The position numbers and the translations under genes are program-made. A DNA stretch of 21,490 bases from a virus, in IMG/VR virus record IMGVR_UViG_3300050175_000062, positions 1 to 21,490 of that record. One strand, 5' to 3'. Shown here piece by piece: positions 13,647-21,261 of this stretch (positions within the stretch are counted from its first letter, which is position 1; the number at the start of each line of letters is the position of its first letter). Under the pieces are notes generated by a model that was not told the DNA's origin, made no database searches, and was given only the letters and a program-made list of their open reading frames with translations.

Positions 13647-14152
13647 CCAGGCCGCTGCCTGCGGGACTGTCGGGCAAGATCACAGATCCGGTCACTGCCA
13701 AGCGCTGGCTGCTCTACATGGCATACGAGCCTGAAGTACGGCTCTATTCCGGGCAGGGCTCGGTCTCGTGGGGTGGGTTCTCCTGGATGAGCTTCCCCTT
13801 CGAGGTCAGGGGACCTCGGTTCACTTCGACGGGTGGAGGTTCGGCTGAGATCACGTTCTCTAATCTGGATCGTACTCTTTCCGGTCTTTTCCTGGGTTCT
13901 CAGGGCGTAGAGGGTGTCCCGGCAACGATCTACTACTATGATCGCGGCGATGCCGTTGAGCTGCTCGATGGATACCTGGATTCGGCAGACATCTCCCGCC
14001 GGGCCGTCGTCAAGATGATCACGGAAGATATGACGTCGCGATCTGCCCCGAGATTGATTGCCGGCCCGCCGCTCGCGAACTGGATCACGCCATCTGGGAC
14101 GAAGATCTCGTGGGGCACAGAACGCATTGAAGTAAATCGGCGCGCGCGATAA
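13643..14152 (+). CDS. Minor tail / tail tip assembly protein (lambda L position)
   Basis: A 169-aa protein translated from an ATGA overlap with the preceding gene. The sequence is all-beta: 'PVTAKRWLLYMAYEPEVRLYSGQGSVSWGGFSW', 'SAEITFSNLDRTLSGLFL', 'GVPATIYYYDRGDAVELLDGYLDSADIS'. Wording of the type 'evtfsN.d..l..l.l......g..v.iy' is common in tail-tip proteins that sit between the distal tail ring and the central hub. There is no cysteine cluster of the kind that coordinates the Fe-S site in lambda L. Position supports a baseplate/hub-adaptor function; the specific family is uncertain. Confidence 0.68.
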   Translation: MTRPLPAGLSGKITDPVTAKRWLLYMAYEPEVRLYSGQGSVSWGGFSWMSFPFEVRGPRFTSTGGGSAEITFSNLDRTLSGLFLGSQGVEGVPATIYYYDRGDAVELLDGYLDSADISRRAVVKMITEDMTSRSAPRLIAGPPLANWITPSGTKISWGTERIEVNRRAR

Positions 14153-16833
14153 TGGCAAGATTCGTTCACCCGCAAACCGGTCAGCTCATCGTCGACGGCG
14201 TACCGCAGCTCACCGCGGAGAACTTCTACCGGCCGCGGGCATCGAGCATTAACCGAAGCAATCGTTCTGCCGCCAGCGCGCAGGCGCAAGTAGCGGCTGA
14301 TGGAGATACAATCCCGATTATCTACGGCCACCAGCGGATCGGTGCTCAAGTGCTGACATGGGTGGAATATGGCGGCCAACTGATTGCCCATTGCCAGTGG
14401 GGAGTGGGAGGAAAGTACGGTCTTTCGGGTATTACCGTTCAGATCAACGATGAGGCGGTCCCAGCCCAGGTAAGTGTGCAGTCGCAGGCAGGGACAACGA
14501 GCCAACCTCCCCAGCCTGTAATGGTGGCAGCGGTGGATGGTTTTGCGGACAATCTAGTAGCAGATGTTCCTGTATCGCCAGGCGTGACCGAGCCGATGGG
14601 CATCTGCAATAGCGTCGTGAGCGTCCCGCCGCGTGCGGTAGAGGGTGTTCCCGTTATCACCGCGGTCCTCGACGGGTTGCCATGCTTTGATCCACGTATC
14701 GGTTCGGATATCAACGATCAAGGGAACTGGTCATTCACTAAAAACCCGTCATTGATTCTGGCCGATTTCATCTCATCGAAGCTCTACGGCTGGGGGAGAA
14801 AGATTGATTGGGATTCGGTTGCTACGTGCGCAGATGCGAACGATGAGGTCGTGGGTGGGCAGCCTCGTCGGGAGATTGGATTCTCAATTCTGACACGGCA
14901 AAGCTGTGAGAGCATCGTCAATCTGCTAAAGACCTATGCCGGTGTATTCGTGAACTTCGTGGGCGATACGATCGTGCTCGTTCCGGATAGGCCAGCAAGC
15001 GTGACGCGCGCGTTGGACAACAACGATTTCCTGGCTAACAGCATGCGGTTGCGGAAAGGACGTCAGGCCGACGCCCCGACTGTTATAGAGGTTGAATACA
15101 CGGACACAACAGTTACGCCCTGGGACACAAAGCGCGCTCAGGCGAAGACCAGCGGGGTTGATTTAGGCACGGCCCCATGGAAACTTTCCGTTGTATCGAT
15201 GCCTGGTATACAAGCCCATGAGCAAGCAATGCGAGAGGCAATCGAGCGGATCAACCGGTTAACCGTCATTGATTTGACCGGGCAGCACACGATTAGCGCA
15301 GAAGGTCTTCAAGATCTCGCCGGGGATGTCCTTGAAGTGACGAACAGCATTGGCCTGACGAACAAAAATGTAAGGCTTTTGTCGTGCGTGCCGGCAGGGA
15401 GCCATCTTTGGAACCAGACATGGGAGGAGTACGACGCCGGTATTTACTCCGACGAAGTAATCGGCGCACCCGCATCGCCGGACACCGCGTTGCCGAATCC
15501 GCTCGAAATTCCTTTGATGGACGAGATCGAGCTTGTTGAGCGACCTTACACGGACGAGAACGGTCGCACGTATTCCACCATCCGCGTCACTTGGGACGGT
15601 GTTTCATGGCCCTTCGTGAATAGTTATCGGGTTCGCGTCCAGGGCGTGAACGTGGACCAAGAGGGCTTCGTTACGCATTCTGGGGCCGGAAACCCGCACA
15701 CGTTCGTCTCACACAACGTCAAGCAGGGTGTGCTGTATACGGTTCGGGTCGCAATTGTGGGGGCGCTGGCGGTCGGAGAGCCGGCATCGGCCACGATCAC
15801 ACTGCAAGGCAAGCTCCTCAACCCCAGCAACGTTCCATCACTGAGCGGGTTCGAGGCAGGGCAGTACGTGTGGTTGACGTGGGGCCAGGCCGTTGATGAA
15901 GATCTAACCGGATACCAGATCCGCCGGGCACCGTCCGGATCAACCGATCCATGGAATGCCCGCACGATCATTAGCAGGTCCTACCGAGGCGATTCGATCT
16001 TGATACCGAATCAGCCAGAGGGAAAGCAGATTTACTCGATCCGCGCGCATGACAGCCGCTACGATCTTTCAGACGGATGGGATTTCACTGTTGGCTTTTC
16101 CCCGAATGAGACGACTGCGGAAATCGATGTCACGGTTTTCCGGGGTGGTTCTCAGCAGTCTATCGATATCGATCACACGCAGGTCAGTTTGACGAACTTT
16201 CAGTTCGCGTTCGTATCGGGACAACCGGTGCTCGCGGCGCCGGAATTCGGTGATACCTGGGGTGCTAATGTGGCCTGGAACACAGAGCCCGATCATTGGA
16301 TTCTGCCCTATTCGGATGCAACACCCACATCATTGATTGCCTCGGATGAATTCGACGCGGGCTCTGACCTGAAGGGGTATTTCGCATGGACTGCTCGGGT
16401 GGAGTCGTTCTCGATCAGTGGTTCGCTGAATGTGTGGGAGGAATACCTTGACACTGCCACGCAATCGGCTTACCCCACGTTCACAGCGAACGCGGGGCGC
16501 ACGCAGGAGACAACAGCGCGGTACGCGCGCATGCGCATTGTCGAGTCCGATGCGGTTACCGATAACAACTCGGGGGTAGCCATCCAGTTCCCCATCACGC
16601 TTTCTGTGTCTCAAGAGACGAGGACAGAACAGGGGGTGGTGGCAGTCACGAACTCTGCGGTGGTTGCCTTCGCCAATCCATTCTCTGTTGCGCCGGTCAT
16701 CACCGTGAGTGCGCAAAGCAGCACAGCCGTTACTGTGACATACGACCAGGTTACCTCGACACAGTTCACGATCTACGTGTTTGTGGGCGCCTCGCCTGGC
16801 AGCGCAACCGTGACATGGACAGCGACAGGATAG
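14152..16833 (+). CDS. Central tail hub / tip attachment protein with FN3 domains (lambda J-like)
   Basis: An 893-aa protein at the lambda J position. It starts at the base shared with the previous stop (TAATGG). Residues 45-75 carry 'DGDTIPIIYGHQRIGAQVLTWVEYGG', the typical opening of J-like hubs, and residues up to about 450 would form the hub. Two fibronectin type III-like domains follow (about 460-550 and 555-650; 'YSTIRVTWDGVSWPFVNSYRVRVQG', 'YVWLTWGQAVDEDLTGYQIRRA'). The last ~70 residues have the beta pattern 'F..P.V.V...', 'V.STQFTIYVFVG', 'VTWTATG' seen at the ends of tail receptor-binding proteins. The protein would close the tube and contact the host surface. Four small tip proteins follow in the same operon. 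Confidence 0.87.
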   Translation: MARFVHPQTGQLIVDGVPQLTAENFYRPRASSINRSNRSAASAQAQVAADGDTIPIIYGHQRIGAQVLTWVEYGGQLIAHCQWGVGGKYGLSGITVQINDEAVPAQVSVQSQAGTTSQPPQPVMVAAVDGFADNLVADVPVSPGVTEPMGICNSVVSVPPRAVEGVPVITAVLDGLPCFDPRIGSDINDQGNWSFTKNPSLILADFISSKLYGWGRKIDWDSVATCADANDEVVGGQPRREIGFSILTRQSCESIVNLLKTYAGVFVNFVGDTIVLVPDRPASVTRALDNNDFLANSMRLRKGRQADAPTVIEVEYTDTTVTPWDTKRAQAKTSGVDLGTAPWKLSVVSMPGIQAHEQAMREAIERINRLTVIDLTGQHTISAEGLQDLAGDVLEVTNSIGLTNKNVRLLSCVPAGSHLWNQTWEEYDAGIYSDEVIGAPASPDTALPNPLEIPLMDEIELVERPYTDENGRTYSTIRVTWDGVSWPFVNSYRVRVQGVNVDQEGFVTHSGAGNPHTFVSHNVKQGVLYTVRVAIVGALAVGEPASATITLQGKLLNPSNVPSLSGFEAGQYVWLTWGQAVDEDLTGYQIRRAPSGSTDPWNARTIISRSYRGDSILIPNQPEGKQIYSIRAHDSRYDLSDGWDFTVGFSPNETTAEIDVTVFRGGSQQSIDIDHTQVSLTNFQFAFVSGQPVLAAPEFGDTWGANVAWNTEPDHWILPYSDATPTSLIASDEFDAGSDLKGYFAWTARVESFSISGSLNVWEEYLDTATQSAYPTFTANAGRTQETTARYARMRIVESDAVTDNNSGVAIQFPITLSVSQETRTEQGVVAVTNSAVVAFANPFSVAPVITVSAQSSTAVTVTYDQVTSTQFTIYVFVGASPGSATVTWTATG

Positions 16834-16837
16834 TTCG

Positions 16838-17206
16838 ATGGCACAAGTAAAGCCAAACTGGTCGATACCCTGGCAAAAAGAGGGGAGGTTCGATGATCTG
16901 GACCACATCCGAGAGCACCAGCAGATCGCATGGGCCGCTGCCGGGCTTGGTGCGGATATGATTGTTCTTGGATGGAATTTGACATCGACGACGCGCAATG
17001 CCGACCAGTTCCCGACGCAGCGCGTTTACGAAGAGCCCGCAAGCGGATACAAGATCAGAATCACCATCACGTACACGGGTCTCAACCGCGACCGAACGAC
17101 CTACGAGTCCGACGTCGGCTCGGGGTGGGAGGCCTTTGATCCATCGGTGTTGGACGAGGTATTTGATGGTTCCGATCTTCTGCGCGCGACGGAGTGGTCG
17201 ACATGA
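16838..17206 (+). CDS. Small tail-tip protein, paralog 1
   Basis: A 122-aa protein starting 4 bases after the hub gene, with no recognised function. Near the N-terminus it has 'KPNWSIPWQ...DDLDHIREHQQ', then 'GWNLTSTTRNADQFPTQRVY' and a C-terminal half rich in Asp, Thr and aromatic residues. The same order of landmarks (P-[DN]-[WY]..P, an acidic [DN]-[LI]-[DE]..R-[EN] helix, a middle W, then [ND]AD followed by strands) is found in the next two products. The three are therefore probably paralogs from tandem duplication. Placement between the hub and the operon end suggests tail fibre or fibre-associated components. Translation is probably coupled to the hub. Confidence 0.75.
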   Translation: MAQVKPNWSIPWQKEGRFDDLDHIREHQQIAWAAAGLGADMIVLGWNLTSTTRNADQFPTQRVYEEPASGYKIRITITYTGLNRDRTTYESDVGSGWEAFDPSVLDEVFDGSDLLRATEWST

Positions 17207-17574
17207 GTATATCGCCCGATTGGACGACACCGGAGCGCTCGCACACCAAGACTCAAGATCTCGATGCGATCCGCGAGGGTATGTGGAACACGCTATTCAT
17301 TGCCGTTGCCTCGGTGGGGGGATTCCAGATCGGATGGGATCTCATCGCCTCCACGTTCGACGCTGACGGATTCCCGCTTACGCGCCGATGGAAAATCACC
17401 AAGTTCAACCAGAACAACGAGATTTACATGGTCTGGAACTACACGACGGGGGCTAGAGTTACCTCGATAGAGGTTTATCACAAATACCTTGGCCAATCGG
17501 ATTTGTTAACGGTTCCTGGGACGTGCACGTTCGGCTACGTGGGCGATTACATCGACACGTACACTTGGAGCTGA
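17203..17574 (+). CDS. Small tail-tip protein, paralog 2
   Basis: The start is the ATG at 17203, which overlaps the previous stop (ATGA), has GGAG 8 bases upstream, and gives an N-terminus (MSISPDW) matching paralog 3 (MSLSPDY). An ATG at 17194 would add three residues. The 123-aa product has 'TQDLDAIREGMWN', 'GWDLIASTFDADGFPLTRRW' and beta strands ending 'IDTYTWS', the same ending as paralog 3. No catalytic motif, signal or coiled coil is seen. Likely a tail-tip or fibre component by position; function not recognised. Confidence 0.78.
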   Translation: MSISPDWTTPERSHTKTQDLDAIREGMWNTLFIAVASVGGFQIGWDLIASTFDADGFPLTRRWKITKFNQNNEIYMVWNYTTGARVTSIEVYHKYLGQSDLLTVPGTCTFGYVGDYIDTYTWS

Positions 17575-17577
17575 ACA

Positions 17578-17943
17578 TTGTCACTTTCCCCTGACTATCG
17601 TCTTCCAAAACGATCTAGAACGAAGTGGAACGACATCGAAGCTTGGCGGAATCACAACATTCCGACGTTCGCAGCAGCAATCCATCTCGCCGGTGGGGAC
17701 CTGGCGCATTGGCGCACCATTGACGTGCAGTACGATGCAGATGGGAACGTGACGCAGATCTTGTACCAGTCGCCGACGGATGACCAGGCAAAAGCAACCT
17801 TCACGTACTCGAGCGGTCGATTGTCAGTCGCTGTGATTGCTTACAAGCGGATGCCTGCCCCGGGGGTGTTCGAAGCCACAGATCCAGATACGATCACAAT
17901 GAACTGGGTCGACGGTAATCTTTCAACCTATACTTGGTCCTGA
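17578..17943 (+). CDS. Small tail-tip protein, paralog 3
   Basis: A 121-aa protein starting at a TTG (17578) with GGAG (17567-17570) 7 bases upstream. This unusual start is supported because the resulting MSLSPDY aligns with MSISPDW of paralog 2. It has 'WNDIEAWRNHN', 'HWRTIDVQYDADGNVTQILY' and ends 'NLSTYTWS'. The middle strand pattern 'YDADGNVTQILY' resembles the beta-turn-beta unit Y-D..G-N-[VL] common in phage surface proteins. Only the framework positions are shared with paralogs 1 and 2, so the copies have diverged far. Function not recognised; virion tip location inferred. Confidence 0.78.
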   Translation: MSLSPDYRLPKRSRTKWNDIEAWRNHNIPTFAAAIHLAGGDLAHWRTIDVQYDADGNVTQILYQSPTDDQAKATFTYSSGRLSVAVIAYKRMPAPGVFEATDPDTITMNWVDGNLSTYTWS

Positions 17944-17946
17944 ATC

Positions 17947-18420
17947 ATGTCATTCGATATTTTCCCATCTGTCAAGACACTGACAGACCGCGTGAGCGCA
18001 CAGCGGGCCGCTTGGTTTGATCGTCTTCAGTACGTGACGCAATCGGCAATGGCGAATCTGGATGCGGCGATGAGTTCGCGCGCTTCCGAGTCAACCACAG
18101 CAAAATCTGCGACGTGCAGTGAGACGAGGTTGGCGAAGCTCGATGGGGAGATTAGAGGGGTACGGATCGTCCGCAACTACACCACGGCCATTAATCCAGG
18201 TCAGGTAACTGTGGATGTGACGATAACGGCTGTCATCGACACCACGAAGACGCAGGTAACCGACATGTCGTGGCACCAAACCTCATCGAACACTCCGGAC
18301 TACGTAGACCCCCCATCCGTCCGGCTTCTCAATTCGACGACTGTTCGGGTCCAGCACGCCACTGGGACCCTTGGCAATCGGGGCAAGCAGGTCTACTTCT
18401 CGGTGGTGGAATGGTATTGA
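17947..18420 (+). CDS. Tail fibre-type protein (C-terminal beta domain)
   Basis: A 157-aa protein starting 3 bases after the preceding stop. The first ~65 residues are helical, suggesting a short trimeric coiled stalk. From about residue 67 the segment 'GEIRGVRIVRNYT...VTVDVTITAVIDTTKTQVTDMSW' and '...PPSVRLLNSTTVRVQHATG....VYFSVVEWY' follows a recurring phage tail-fibre domain pattern ('G..R......V.ITAVD..K..V', 'VRL.NSTTV', 'V.F.VVE'). It is the last gene of the rightward structural operon and is followed by a hairpin. Probably a tip or side-fibre component involved in host contact; the exact partner is unknown. Confidence 0.75.
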   Translation: MSFDIFPSVKTLTDRVSAQRAAWFDRLQYVTQSAMANLDAAMSSRASESTTAKSATCSETRLAKLDGEIRGVRIVRNYTTAINPGQVTVDVTITAVIDTTKTQVTDMSWHQTSSNTPDYVDPPSVRLLNSTTVRVQHATGTLGNRGKQVYFSVVEWY

Positions 18421-18425
18421 GATGG

Positions 18426-18446
18426 GGGGGGAGTGATTCTCCCCCC
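18426..18446. terminator. Hairpin between convergent operons (possible terminator)
   Basis: GGGGGGAG (18426-18433) pairs with CTCCCCCC (18439-18446), giving an 8-bp GC-rich stem with a 5-base loop. It lies in the 42-base gap between the rightward tail operon and the leftward recombination operon. No T-run follows on either side, so intrinsic termination may be inefficient. The position between two convergent stops is the main argument for a bidirectional terminator. Confidence 0.5.
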
Positions 18447-18462
18447 GAGTTGTTGCCCAGCC

Positions 18463-19986
18463 CTACTGGCCAGAGATGGCTTGATAGCGTTCTAGCACTT
18501 TATCATACAGATTGTCTTTTGAATCCTCCGATATCTCTTGTCCTGGCGCGTCGTTGATATCGTCCTCGACGGTGGTAATCTCTTCAACCGTATTTGCCGA
18601 TTCGATCCTTTGAAGAATCCTCTCCTCGAAGCTCTGCGCGGGCGCGTCCGGTATATCGGAAGACTCATTAGGGTCGGTAAACCCAAGAGAAACAGCATTA
18701 TCTTTCCCTGATTTGATCGCCCTTTGCGCGCTTCGTAGATCTTCTACATCTTGCAGTTTAATCTCGTTTAGGGGTTTTCCAATCTTCTTTTCGATCTGCT
18801 CTTTGGTTATTCCGATTCGCTCAAACGCACCCTTGATACGCCCGACCGTCGTAGCAGTCACCCCCTCAGAAAGCACTGTGCCTGGCGGCACGGCTGGACC
18901 TCGAGGTTTTGGTTTGTCCCTGTCAGCCCGTTCCTTTTCAGCCCGTTCCTTGGCCGCTTCCTTTCCCATTTCCTCAAAGCTACTCGTGAAGCGCCTGGCG
19001 GCAGGGTCCGTTTGCGTGGTCTGCGCAGTGGTCAGATCGCCTTCCGGTGGCTGTTCATCCTCATTAGGAGGAGGGGTCTTGTCTGTGAAGCTGTCGGGCC
19101 CCGTCGCGCGTTTGATGGCCGCCTTGTCCGCTAGGGATTCGGTGGGCTTCTGGGCTTCCCCATCAATAGTGACACTGGTTCGTTTGCCTTTGCGCGCCTG
19201 TACGCGCTCCTGCATCTTCTCAGCGGCGGTTGGTCCTTGCCCCTCAGTGTCGGCCCTAACCCCTTCAAACCACTCGCCAGCGCTGGTCATGCCTTCCTTG
19301 ATCGAGGTGTAGACGCGGCGTAGGCGTAGGATATCGTAGGCGTTGGCATCGTCTGTCTCTTTGCCAAGGTAACGAGAGAGATGTTTGCGCTCTATGCCCA
19401 TTGGTTCAAAAGCAGAAATCATACGAGTCCTTGCTTCACCGATGGTGCCAAGCGTGTCCCGGATGGTCGCCTCGCATGCCTCATCGAATTCCTCGATGAT
19501 GTCTGCAGGGATCATCGAGGTGATGCACGCGCGCACGAGCCGCTGCGCCCGATTGGCGACCATCTCCGAGATATCGCGCTGGTCGGTAACGCGATATGAT
19601 CCGCGCTTGGTGTTCCGGATGTGAGAAACGATGAACCTTCGCGACTGCCTTGAGTTGCACTGCATGTCGATGCAGAAAGCCTCGCCCTCGGTCTCATCCG
19701 ATCCCTGTGATAGGATTCTGAATCCGAAATCAAGGTTGCCCCAATTTCGCACCATCTCCTCGGCGGCTCGGATCGTCACGCCTTTGATTTCCTTTCCTGA
19801 GCGCTTGTACAGGAAGTGCGCGGACTCGGCGAATCGAAGCCGCTTGGCCGCCTCCAGTATTGCAGCCCGCGCATTATCGATGTCTCTCGGTCGCATCGCG
19901 GCCATGGTCCACTGCGCCTCGATAACCGCGATCTCGGCTCTGGGCGTGTCTTTAACCGATTGTATTAAACCTCGTTCTTCACTCAT
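18463..19986 (-). CDS. Putative phage single-strand DNA annealing protein with long C-terminal extension
   Basis: The 507-aa product starts at an ATG overlapping the exonuclease stop (ATGA), with AAGGA 9 bases upstream. Residues 66-160 hold the conserved core of a phage family that often sits beside a YqaJ-type nuclease: 'GVTIRAAEEMVRNWGNLDFGFRI', 'EAFCIDMQCNSRQSRRFIVSHIRNTKRGS', 'DQRDISEMVANRAQRLVRACITSMIP'. Pairing with the nuclease suggests it anneals single strands left by the exonuclease, as RecT/Beta do; the biochemical role is inferred. Residues 186-240 ('AFEPMGIERKHLSRYLGK ... LRRVYTSIKEG') recur in diverged form at 381-436 ('AFERIGITKEQIEKKIGK ... LRSAQRAIKSG'), separated by a disordered, charged, Pro/Glu/Lys-rich linker. 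The final ~70 residues are acidic and helical. This architecture is longer than usual for annealing proteins. Confidence 0.72.
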   Translation of the reverse strand: MSEERGLIQSVKDTPRAEIAVIEAQWTMAAMRPRDIDNARAAILEAAKRLRFAESAHFLYKRSGKEIKGVTIRAAEEMVRNWGNLDFGFRILSQGSDETEGEAFCIDMQCNSRQSRRFIVSHIRNTKRGSYRVTDQRDISEMVANRAQRLVRACITSMIPADIIEEFDEACEATIRDTLGTIGEARTRMISAFEPMGIERKHLSRYLGKETDDANAYDILRLRRVYTSIKEGMTSAGEWFEGVRADTEGQGPTAAEKMQERVQARKGKRTSVTIDGEAQKPTESLADKAAIKRATGPDSFTDKTPPPNEDEQPPEGDLTTAQTTQTDPAARRFTSSFEEMGKEAAKERAEKERADRDKPKPRGPAVPPGTVLSEGVTATTVGRIKGAFERIGITKEQIEKKIGKPLNEIKLQDVEDLRSAQRAIKSGKDNAVSLGFTDPNESSDIPDAPAQSFEERILQRIESANTVEEITTVEDDINDAPGQEISEDSKDNLYDKVLERYQAISGQ

Positions 19987-20879
19987 GTTTTGATGTCCTT
20001 AAACGTTGTTTTGGTATATTCGTAGCCGTTGGACGGCTTTACTGAAACCATGCTTTTGATGACCTCGAAAACGTTTCCACATACCCCATTTTTAGCGCCT
20101 TTCATCGCCAATTCAAACTTCGCTTTGATTGCTCTCAGCTCTTTATCTGCGTCTGTTTTTAGTTTCGTGACCTCCTTTCTGCGCTCGTTCAGCGCTATAA
20201 ATTCAGGGTCTAGGTAGGCGATTTCCTGTGAATTTTCAGATAGCTTTCCGTACGCCTGGTGTATTTGTTTCTGGGCTCGAGTGGAGTTGAAATCTACGCA
20301 TTGCATCGGGTCGAGCAACCCTTTTTTGGCCAGTAAAACCTCTTTCCATGCCTCTTGCGCCTCGTCCAGAATGATCGCCTGTGAATCGTCGTCCTTCTCT
20401 AGCTCGAACCAACGAGGATCGGTCGAGTTGATGAGTGCGAACACCCTCCATTTGTCCAGGCCGACGATCGCCATATAGGACTGGCACTGGATGTAAACGC
20501 TCATCGGAACTCTGTTGGTGCCCGACGTGCCCCATGATCCAGCCATCCCGGCTCCGACGACCTTTATTTCCAGGCCAGCACGTGACTGGCAAAAAAGACC
20601 ATCGGGGTGCCCTTTCAGAGCATTAAAATGATCACATTCATACGTCTCATTCGACTCAATAACATCCTCGTTCCAAAACTCGGCCGCCCATTCAATCATG
20701 ACTCTTTCTAATCGATTGCCTGCCTCTATTGCTAGATCGCCAGAAAAATCCCTAGGCTGGATAATCCCTGCTTTCTCGGCGATAATCAGCGCCCGGTCAC
20801 TGCCGTCCATTATAATCCCTGGCATGTCTGACCCGTAGATCGCCTCCGAGCGTTCCTTCCGTTGTTCTGCGGTTAGCAT
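19983..20879 (-). CDS. YqaJ / lambda-exonuclease-like recombination nuclease
   Basis: A 298-aa PD-(D/E)xK nuclease. The core motifs are visible: the acidic helix 'DLAIEAGNRLERVMIEW' (48-64; Glu52/Glu58), Asp93 in GHPDG, Glu104-x-Lys106 in LEIK, and the Gln motif 'VYIQCQSYM' (128-136). Enzymes of this family degrade one strand of linear DNA from a 5' end, leaving single strands for an annealing protein, here the gene immediately downstream. After residue ~220 a helical extension carries 'ALNERRKEVTKLKTDADKELRAIKAK', likely coiled coil. The start ATG lies 1 base beyond the HNH-like stop, with an AAGGG site 10 bases upstream. It is transcribed leftward from beyond the window. Confidence 0.88.
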   Translation of the reverse strand: MLTAEQRKERSEAIYGSDMPGIIMDGSDRALIIAEKAGIIQPRDFSGDLAIEAGNRLERVMIEWAAEFWNEDVIESNETYECDHFNALKGHPDGLFCQSRAGLEIKVVGAGMAGSWGTSGTNRVPMSVYIQCQSYMAIVGLDKWRVFALINSTDPRWFELEKDDDSQAIILDEAQEAWKEVLLAKKGLLDPMQCVDFNSTRAQKQIHQAYGKLSENSQEIAYLDPEFIALNERRKEVTKLKTDADKELRAIKAKFELAMKGAKNGVCGNVFEVIKSMVSVKPSNGYEYTKTTFKDIKT

Positions 20880-20880
20880 C

Positions 20881-21237
20881 TCATGTCCACCCTTTTTGCG
20901 TTGCTAATCGGTAAAGATTCTTTTCCTCTTCGCTTTCGACCTCTGCGCCTCGGTCCTTTACCGCGATCTGTTTCCTTTTGGACGGCGAGGCCCTGACAAT
21001 GGCGTGATCCGGATTCACACAGTCGGTTGTTCCGCAATTGCTGGCGACCTGGTGGTAGGGGAGTATTTCATGTCCTGTCGCAAGCCATACGCAACGCCGC
21101 GGAAGCATCCACGTGCCCCTATAGCAGATTCGAGGCTCTTCTCCGCTCGCGTTCGTTCGGCTCCAAATCCAGCACCCATCCTCTCGATGATTGATGAATT
21201 TCCGCATCGAGTCCAAATCATTCGCTACTACTCTCAC
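20881..21237 (-). CDS. Degenerate HNH-endonuclease-like protein
   Basis: The start is a GTG at 21235-21237 with a strong AAGGAAGG site 5 bases upstream. The 118-aa product has the phage HNH fold signature: GCWIWSR (21-27) then, after a gap, 'CGTTDCVNPDH' (68-78). The family consensus places a catalytic His two residues before the first Cys of this last motif; here that position is Ser67 (SNCGTTDC). The upstream 'HR' dipeptide position reads RR. Asn75 and His78 are kept. It may therefore bind DNA or zinc without cutting, or use another residue such as His62. Such small genes often lie among phage replication and recombination genes and can be mobile. Function uncertain. Confidence 0.7.
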   Translation of the reverse strand: MRVVANDLDSMRKFINHREDGCWIWSRTNASGEEPRICYRGTWMLPRRCVWLATGHEILPYHQVASNCGTTDCVNPDHAIVRASPSKRKQIAVKDRGAEVESEEEKNLYRLATQKGWT

Positions 21238-21261
21238 TATTGCCTTCCTTTTTGAATTTTG

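Noticed and set aside
13571-14158. Long minus-strand open frame (195 codons) opposite the minor tail protein gene
   Set aside because: It lies fully antisense to two well-supported genes joined by an ATGA overlap, has Arg/Pro-rich composition typical of the complement of GC-rich coding DNA, and shows no recognisable domain.
18713-19312. Plus-strand open frame of 199 codons opposite the annealing protein gene
   Set aside because: Ser/Arg/Leu-rich complement of a biased, charged linker; no ribosome site; the minus-strand gene is supported by operon overlap and family motifs.
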